Shown here: piece by piece, positions 6,454 through 10,494 of the stretch
How positions within the stretch are numbered: position 1 is the stretch's first letter
Layout: each line of letters begins with the position of its first letter
Assembly: GCA_041572275.1 (NCBI GenBank)
Contig: JBFFSQ010000100.1
Location: 1-10,494 of the forward strand
DNA from: JBFFSQ01 sp041572275
GTDB taxonomy: Bacteria > Pseudomonadota > Gammaproteobacteria > SZUA-229
Direction of reading: 5' to 3'
Length of the DNA stretch: 10,494 bases
Notes under the pieces: model-generated
The model's database searches: none
What the model was told of the DNA's origin: nothing
The model's input: only the letters and a program-made list of their open reading frames with translations
Position numbers and translations under genes: made by a program

Positions 6454-7140
6454 TTGAATGATAAAGCCAATATTCCACTCGATGAAGACAACGAGCTGGA
6501 AGAGCTGGTATTGAGAGAAAGTATTGTCAGTGCGACGGGGCTGGATAAAGGCAGTCTGCAAATAGGCATCAAAGGTGATCCATCTCTTAGGGAAACCTCG
6601 CTGGAGCGAAAAAAATACGCCAGTCCGGTGGATCACGTCATGGGGCCTTTGGTAGAAAATCTGCAGGATCTGCTGCTTAATCGGGGAATCTATCGTATTT
6701 TTATTGGTTTCAATAGTGGTGAAATTCGGACTAATTCAATATTTGATCCACTGCGCCAGGAGATACATGCTGCCGAAAAGATTGCCGACAGAGCTTATGT
6801 TGAGCGGCATTTTCCGGCTATTGTCTATGAACATAAGTTACAAGCAATGCGCGATATTTATGCGGGCATTAAGAACAGTAACCTGTTTGAAAAGGTGCCG
6901 GGTTACTGGAAAAATATTTTCGTTAAACGTCATGAGTCCTGGGACCCAATGACTCAGGATGAGATTAGAACGATTATTTCATCACTCAGAACAATGCGTG
7001 AGTTGCCAGACTTTTATCTACGTAATATCACCATCTGTATTGTGCAAAACTTAATTCGAATGCAGTTCAATTGTGATGGTACGCAGATCATTAGTGCCGA
7101 GAATTATCAGAAATTTATCGAAGACAATATCCCCGCATAA
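6454..7140 (+). CDS. Conserved-looking hypothetical protein, 228 residues
   Basis: I do not recognise this family. The protein appears cytoplasmic: no signal peptide or membrane helix is visible. Residues 1-56 are acidic and low in hydrophobics (DEDNELEELV), probably flexible; residues about 57-228 look like a folded, mainly helical domain with aromatic and charged blocks such as GIYRIFIGFNSGEIR, ERHFPAIVYEHKLQAMRDIY, VPGYWKNIFVKRHESW and MRELPDFYLRNITICIVQNL. Cysteines are only C195 and C207, so no metal site is suggested. It starts with TTG, 1 base after the RNase stop, and is the last gene of the PilZ / Mut7-C operon, implying a function linked to these. Its stop is 6 bases from the stop of convergent mlaA. 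Codon use does not look foreign. The presence as a real gene is well supported by context; function is open. Confidence 0.8.
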   Translation: MNDKANIPLDEDNELEELVLRESIVSATGLDKGSLQIGIKGDPSLRETSLERKKYASPVDHVMGPLVENLQDLLLNRGIYRIFIGFNSGEIRTNSIFDPLRQEIHAAEKIADRAYVERHFPAIVYEHKLQAMRDIYAGIKNSNLFEKVPGYWKNIFVKRHESWDPMTQDEIRTIISSLRTMRELPDFYLRNITICIVQNLIRMQFNCDGTQIISAENYQKFIEDNIPA

Positions 7141-7146
7141 AGGTTA

Positions 7147-7902
7147 TCAGTCTTTAAAAAGTTCAGATTCATCAAAGCCATCGTCGGTTGTGGGCGGTTT
7201 GCCATCATAGACCAGATTCTGGCGGCGCTGCAGATACGCTTCACGGATAAAGATGTAACGATCCAGTGCCGCTTCCTCAATCATTTCTTCGGCCTGTAAC
7301 AGATTGGCACGGGTATCTATGGCTTTGATTATGGTCATGCCCCACATATCCGATTCTTTACGAGAGTGTGTCGGGAAGCCATTCTCCAGATCGTTGTAGA
7401 TAGGGTTGAAATAGGATTCATCCACCGCCAGTCCCGGGGTGTCGCGAATAGTGCTGGGGCCAAGGAAAGGTAGCATGAAATAAGGTCCGCTGGGGACGCC
7501 CCAGTAACCCAGTGTCTGGCCAAAATCTTCATTGTGTTTGTCCAGGCCCATGTCTGATGCCCAGTCAATGAAGCCGAATACACCCAGTGTGGAATTGACC
7601 AGGAAACGCCCGGTGTCCGATACGGCTTGTCCCACCTTAAATTGCAGCAGATCATTGATAATCACGATAACATCATCGAGATTGCTAAAAAAATTGCTAA
7701 TGCCTTTTTGTACCGGGTCAGGGGTAACAGCGGCATAACCTTCAGCGACAGGTTTGAGCAGGTAACGGTCAAAACCATCATTAAACTGATACATGGCGCG
7801 GTTGTAGCTTTCGAAGGGGTCCTGAGGGTCGGTAGGCCCCTGTACCGTGGCGCAACCGTTAAGCAGAATGAGTAGTGAAAATAGTAATACCAGTTTATTC
7901 AT
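7147..7902 (-). CDS. mlaA: MlaA/VacJ outer-membrane phospholipid-removal lipoprotein
   Basis: Outer-membrane component of the Mla pathway, which takes mislocalised phospholipids out of the outer leaflet and hands them to periplasmic MlaC for return to the inner membrane. The N terminus is a lipoprotein signal peptide with lipobox LLNGC (lipidated C17). The mature protein carries the family blocks DPFESYNRAMYQFND, FDRYLLKPVAEGY, NFFSNLDDV, GRFLVNSTLGVFGFIDWA, EDFGQTLGYWGVPSGPY and LPFLGPSTIRDTPG, in order. At 251 residues it has the usual length of the family. The other Mla genes (mlaFEDCB) are not in the window, as is common. It converges on the preceding plus-strand operon and is divergent from an acyltransferase gene, so two phospholipid functions share one intergenic region. 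No good Shine-Dalgarno sequence precedes the ATG at 7902. Confidence 0.95.
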   Translation of the reverse strand: MNKLVLLFSLLILLNGCATVQGPTDPQDPFESYNRAMYQFNDGFDRYLLKPVAEGYAAVTPDPVQKGISNFFSNLDDVIVIINDLLQFKVGQAVSDTGRFLVNSTLGVFGFIDWASDMGLDKHNEDFGQTLGYWGVPSGPYFMLPFLGPSTIRDTPGLAVDESYFNPIYNDLENGFPTHSRKESDMWGMTIIKAIDTRANLLQAEEMIEEAALDRYIFIREAYLQRRQNLVYDGKPPTTDDGFDESELFKD

Positions 7903-8078
7903 GTGCGCTGAAGGGTTTATTGTTCGTGCTGCGAAGGTTACATGAGATTGAATAGAAAGTAGATATTTTCAACTGAAAATGTGACGAAAAGAATGAGAAT
8001 GTACAGGTGATGATGCGGGTAGATGGAAACTATGGCCTATACTCATAACATGGTTCGCAGGAAAGGGAGGAGGGACGG
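7903..8078. promoter_or_regulatory. Divergent intergenic region mlaA / plsC-like gene with short palindrome
   Basis: This 176-base stretch separates the divergent mlaA and acyltransferase genes. TTTTCA (7966-7971) and TGAAAA (7974-7979) form a perfect 6-bp inverted repeat around two bases, extending imperfectly to 7963-7982; on the minus strand it includes TTGAAA, a possible -35 for mlaA, without a convincing -10. A TATACT at 8038-8043 is a possible -10 for the acyltransferase gene, with a poor -35. Exact promoters are not assigned. Confidence 0.35.
8068..8073 (+). promoter_or_regulatory. Strong Shine-Dalgarno site for the acyltransferase gene
   Basis: A full AGGAGG lies 5 bases before the ATG at 8079, within a purine-rich run. 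It is by far the best ribosome binding site in the window; most neighbouring genes have weak ones, so this gene is probably well translated. Confidence 0.75.
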
Positions 8079-8828
8079 ATGTTTTATTTTACTGCCCGTA
8101 TTCTGAAAATGACCGCACTGTGGCTGGATTTTCTGTTGTTGACAGCGGGGCTGTATATGACATCCTGGCTGCCAAAAAAATGCTTGGGTGAGATGTATTT
8201 TCGTGTCTTCAGGGTCTGGTGTCGTGCCTTTGTGCGGGCCTTGGATGTGGAACTTAAACTGCATCAAAAAAATATTAAGCCTATACCAGAGCAATATATT
8301 CTCATTGCCAATCATCCATCAGCTTTTGAAGACTTTGGGATTCCGGCACTATTTAGTGTGCATTCACTGGCTAAAATAGAAGTAAGAAAATGGTGGATTG
8401 TTGGTCGCATTTCAGAAGCTGCGGGTACACTGTATGTGCAGCGGGAGTCAAAGGCATCACGTAGTCAGGCAACGGAAACTATGGCTGAGGAAATCAACCG
8501 GGGGAAGAATATTGCGCTGTATCCGGAAGGCGGTTGTAAAGGGAGAAGGGTGTTTGAGTCATTTCGGTATGGTGCTTTTGATGTGTCGATGAAAACCGGT
8601 GTGCCGATTTTGCCTGTGTTTTTGCACTATGAATCACAGGATGATTTTGAATGGCGTGATCCACAAACCCTGATCGATAAACTGATACATTTTTTTCGCG
8701 CGCAAAACAGGACAGCAAACTATTATGTGTTTGATGCAATCGAGCCTGAGCAATTTACATCAAAAGAAGAATTCACTGAATATACGTGGCAGTTGTACAG
8801 GAAATGGCAGGAAAAATATCTAGAATAA
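8079..8828 (+). CDS. PlsC-like 1-acyl-glycerophosphate acyltransferase
   Basis: A 249-residue acyltransferase of the PlsC/LPLAT family, which moves an acyl chain to a lysophospholipid or glycerophosphate at the inner membrane. An N-terminal hydrophobic segment (about 12-31) could anchor it. Motif I is NHPSAFED with H79; in the usual HX4D box the acid is five places after His, but here that place is E84 and D85 follows. Motif II-like sequence is GTLYVQRES (about 116-124), motif III is YPEGGCKG with P149-E150-G151 where most members have PEGTRS, and motif IV is VPILPVF (175-181). All four blocks occur in the right order and spacing, so the fold is secure; the substrate (lysophosphatidate versus another lysolipid or amino-lipid) is not. 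Strong AGGAGG before the ATG. It overlaps the next gene by 25 bases and is divergent from mlaA. Confidence 0.85.
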   Translation: MFYFTARILKMTALWLDFLLLTAGLYMTSWLPKKCLGEMYFRVFRVWCRAFVRALDVELKLHQKNIKPIPEQYILIANHPSAFEDFGIPALFSVHSLAKIEVRKWWIVGRISEAAGTLYVQRESKASRSQATETMAEEINRGKNIALYPEGGCKGRRVFESFRYGAFDVSMKTGVPILPVFLHYESQDDFEWRDPQTLIDKLIHFFRAQNRTANYYVFDAIEPEQFTSKEEFTEYTWQLYRKWQEKYLE

Positions 8829-9322
8829 AAACAACGTTTGCCAGCGTGTTTGGTGTTCTGGTGCTCTGTGGGCTGATGCAAATCATCTACTATACGCCAT
8901 TGCTTCCAGATCTGGTGGCCAGTCATTTTGGTTATCAAGGCATGGCCAATGGTTGGATGTCGAGAACAGTATTTGTCACTATGTATCTGGTCATGATTGT
9001 TTTTCTGGTGTTAGTACGCATGTTATCAATCGATTTCAGACTGCCACAGGCTTCTAAATATATTTCTTTGCCCTACAAGCATTACTGGTTAAGTGATGAT
9101 AGACGTGAACATACGGAAGCTTATATTGGACGTTCATTTATGCAGTTCAGTACCGTTGTCCTGATATTTATATTGGTCTTGATGCAGCTTGTTTTTATGG
9201 CCAATTTAATTGAGCCGCCACGAATTAATGAACAAGCTGTATGGCTGTTACTCGGCCTGTTTATGCTCTATGTCCTGATTTGGGTGGTGACTTTTTATCG
9301 GCATTTTGGTCGCCGGAGCTGA
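8804..9322 (+). CDS. DUF1648-type four-helix membrane protein
   Basis: A 172-residue integral inner-membrane protein with four predicted helices (about 11-30, 54-73, 114-134, 144-164). Between helices 1 and 2 lies YYTPLLPDLVASHFGYQG followed by NGW, the LPD...HF...G...GW signature of the DUF1648 domain, also found at the N terminus of SdpI-type immunity proteins. The SdpI-type C-terminal domain is not recognised here, so this is a short stand-alone version of unknown function. The start is uncertain: GTG 8786 is also in frame, as is GTG 8846 in helix 1; I chose ATG 8804, which overlaps the end of the acyltransferase gene by 25 bases and points to translational coupling. The following CheW-like gene starts 2 bases after its stop. 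Confidence 0.78.
   Translation: MAGKISRIKTTFASVFGVLVLCGLMQIIYYTPLLPDLVASHFGYQGMANGWMSRTVFVTMYLVMIVFLVLVRMLSIDFRLPQASKYISLPYKHYWLSDDRREHTEAYIGRSFMQFSTVVLIFILVLMQLVFMANLIEPPRINEQAVWLLLGLFMLYVLIWVVTFYRHFGRRS
9315..9318 (+). promoter_or_regulatory. Shine-Dalgarno site supporting a TTG start
   Basis: GGAG ends 6 bases before TTG 9325, inside the last codons of the DUF1648 gene. Choosing the TTG keeps the first beta strand of the CheW fold; the first in-frame ATG (9430) would cut into the domain. Confidence 0.5.
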
Positions 9323-9324
9323 CC

Positions 9325-10494
9325 TTGGCAGTATCACAAAAATCCATTGCTGATGCAGATGCCCTGTTAATTTACAGGGTCGGGCCAGTATATTGCTGTT
9401 CACCAACCCTAACGGTTGAGTCAGTGATCATGCCGCCGTCACTGACCCATACGCCAGGTGTTAATGAGGCGCAGCCCGGGGTGTTTAAATATTCCAGTGG
9501 TGTGGTTCGTGTTGTTGATTTGAGAAAACGTTTTGGTGTTGAAAAAGACCAGTGGCAAAAGCCAGGGCGCATTGTCATCGCAGAGGTGATGGGCGGGCAT
9601 GCGGGGTTTTGGGTCGATGAGATTATAGATGTCGTACAAATGCCAATGACCGGCTGGAACAGCTTGCCTGCACAGTTGCCGCGGGATGTCTTCAGTAAGA
9701 CTTTGCTGATGAATGAGGTCATTCATTTATATGCAGAATTTGAGCGCCTTGATGCATTTAAAGAAACTGGCTATCTGCGTCGTCATATCGAAATGTTGTT
9801 GGAGCAGGTGACAAAAAACCCGATATTGCCAACATCGAAAAATATATCTGCTGGAGTGAGCGGCAGGCACAATGAAGTTAACACGAGCACGTCATCAGCT
9901 GAAGCCAGATCGGATCATTCCCGTTCAGTAACACAGGCGGCTAAAGCTGATTCTGCCGAAATCAAGAAGACACCCTTATCAGCACAACCGCCGGTAGTGT
10001 CACCAGCGGTGAGTGACACGCGCACAGAGTTCAAAGCAAACACAGGCAGTGCTGGTCTGAGTCGGCCCACCGAACCGCTGTCGGCAAAGCGTCAGTTACC
10101 AGGTCCAGGCCAGGGCCTGCATTCTGAACGATCAACGGTAGATATAAAGGCTCATGATTCAGCACCCCGATTACCTGCTGGTGCCCATATGGCTAAGGAT
10201 GACAGGATTGCTTCAGACCTTCGCTCGGAATCATCAGTGCCTCAAACTGTGCCTCGAGATGCTGTGAGCATGCCTGGAAAACAAACGCATAGTCAGGTGG
10301 CTCAGGTTGAATCTCATCGCCAGTATCATGCTAGTACCAGTGGCGAGGGCCAACAACGAGAAAAAGCGACAACTGATTTACTGTTATCATCACCGGCGAC
10401 CTCGGCACAGTTGGGTCGAGTTCAGTCAACACTGGAAAAAGAGAGCAATCATGGTGGATTGTATCTATTGCTGCTGATGTTGTTGGTGTTGATA
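9325..10494 (+). CDS. CheW-like domain protein with long linker and C-terminal membrane helix (partial)
   Basis: Open for 390 codons from TTG 9325 to the right edge, so the C terminus is missing. Residues about 12-142 form a CheW-like domain: LLIYRVGPVYCC, then VVRVVDLRKRFGV (61-72), GRIVIAEVMGG, FWVDEIIDVVQMP (95-107) and a final helical LLMNEVIHLYAEFERL, all in CheW order. CheW adaptors link chemoreceptors to the CheA kinase, or sense in other regulatory roles. Residues about 165-375 are a Ser/Thr/Ala/Gln/Pro-rich linker without recognisable domain, and from about 378 a leucine-rich hydrophobic run (GLYLLLLMLLVLI) begins a membrane helix. A CheW domain joined by a long disordered linker to a membrane anchor is not the usual soluble CheW. 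What follows the helix is outside the window. No other che genes are visible; the upstream neighbour is a membrane protein 2 bases away. Confidence 0.8.
   Translation, partial: MAVSQKSIADADALLIYRVGPVYCCSPTLTVESVIMPPSLTHTPGVNEAQPGVFKYSSGVVRVVDLRKRFGVEKDQWQKPGRIVIAEVMGGHAGFWVDEIIDVVQMPMTGWNSLPAQLPRDVFSKTLLMNEVIHLYAEFERLDAFKETGYLRRHIEMLLEQVTKNPILPTSKNISAGVSGRHNEVNTSTSSAEARSDHSRSVTQAAKADSAEIKKTPLSAQPPVVSPAVSDTRTEFKANTGSAGLSRPTEPLSAKRQLPGPGQGLHSERSTVDIKAHDSAPRLPAGAHMAKDDRIASDLRSESSVPQTVPRDAVSMPGKQTHSQVAQVESHRQYHASTSGEGQQREKATTDLLLSSPATSAQLGRVQSTLEKESNHGGLYLLLLMLLVLI

Noticed and set aside
8804..9322. SdpI-type toxin immunity protein
   Set aside because: Only the DUF1648-like part is recognisable; the SdpI C-terminal domain and any toxin gene are absent.
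9372..9722. Minus-strand open frames of 116 and 95 codons
   Set aside because: They are antisense to the CheW-like domain, which has clear family motifs in the plus frame.

Overview
The window reads as an ordinary chromosomal stretch of a mid-GC gammaproteobacterium. Evidence: a Slt70-type lytic transglycosylase, an MlaA/VacJ outer-membrane lipoprotein about as long as the E. coli protein, a Sel1-repeat protein with a signal peptide, a PilZ protein and a CheW-type protein. The organism has an outer membrane, c-di-GMP signalling and chemosensory-type signalling. The sequence does not let me name a genus. No rRNA, tRNA, CRISPR array, insertion sequence or prophage gene was recognised, and no gene-free stretch exceeds about 180 bases.

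Left half (1-5485) is all on the minus strand. Reading in the direction of transcription from 5485 it holds: a membrane-anchored retropepsin-like aspartic protease, overlapping a zinc-ribbon Nudix hydrolase by 8 bases; an orphan dihydrolipoyl-dehydrogenase-like flavoprotein followed by a thioredoxin-fold protein with a WCSPC active site; a secreted Sel1-repeat protein; and the N-terminal part of a soluble lytic transglycosylase that runs off the left edge. The flavoprotein and the thioredoxin-like protein may form a redox pair.

Middle (5601-7140) is a tight plus-strand operon: PilZ protein, Mut7-C-type PIN-like RNase with a zinc ribbon, and a 228-residue protein I do not recognise. Gaps are 0 and 1 bases, and the second and third genes start with GTG and TTG. 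The operon converges on mlaA (minus strand), with 6 bases between the two stop codons.

Right part (7147-10494): mlaA is divergent from a plsC-like acyltransferase gene, placing two glycerophospholipid functions (outer-membrane lipid removal and phosphatidic-acid-type acylation) around one 176-base intergenic region that carries a short palindrome. The acyltransferase gene overlaps a four-helix DUF1648-type membrane protein. That is followed after 2 bases by a long open frame with an N-terminal CheW-like domain, a roughly 200-residue low-complexity linker and the start of a transmembrane helix at the right edge, an uncommon architecture for a CheW protein.

The most interesting points are the CheW-linker-membrane protein, the PilZ / Mut7-C RNase / unknown protein operon, and the acyltransferase whose catalytic motif is HX4E followed by D instead of the usual HX4D. 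I did not find convincing evidence of a wholly new defence or mobile system.
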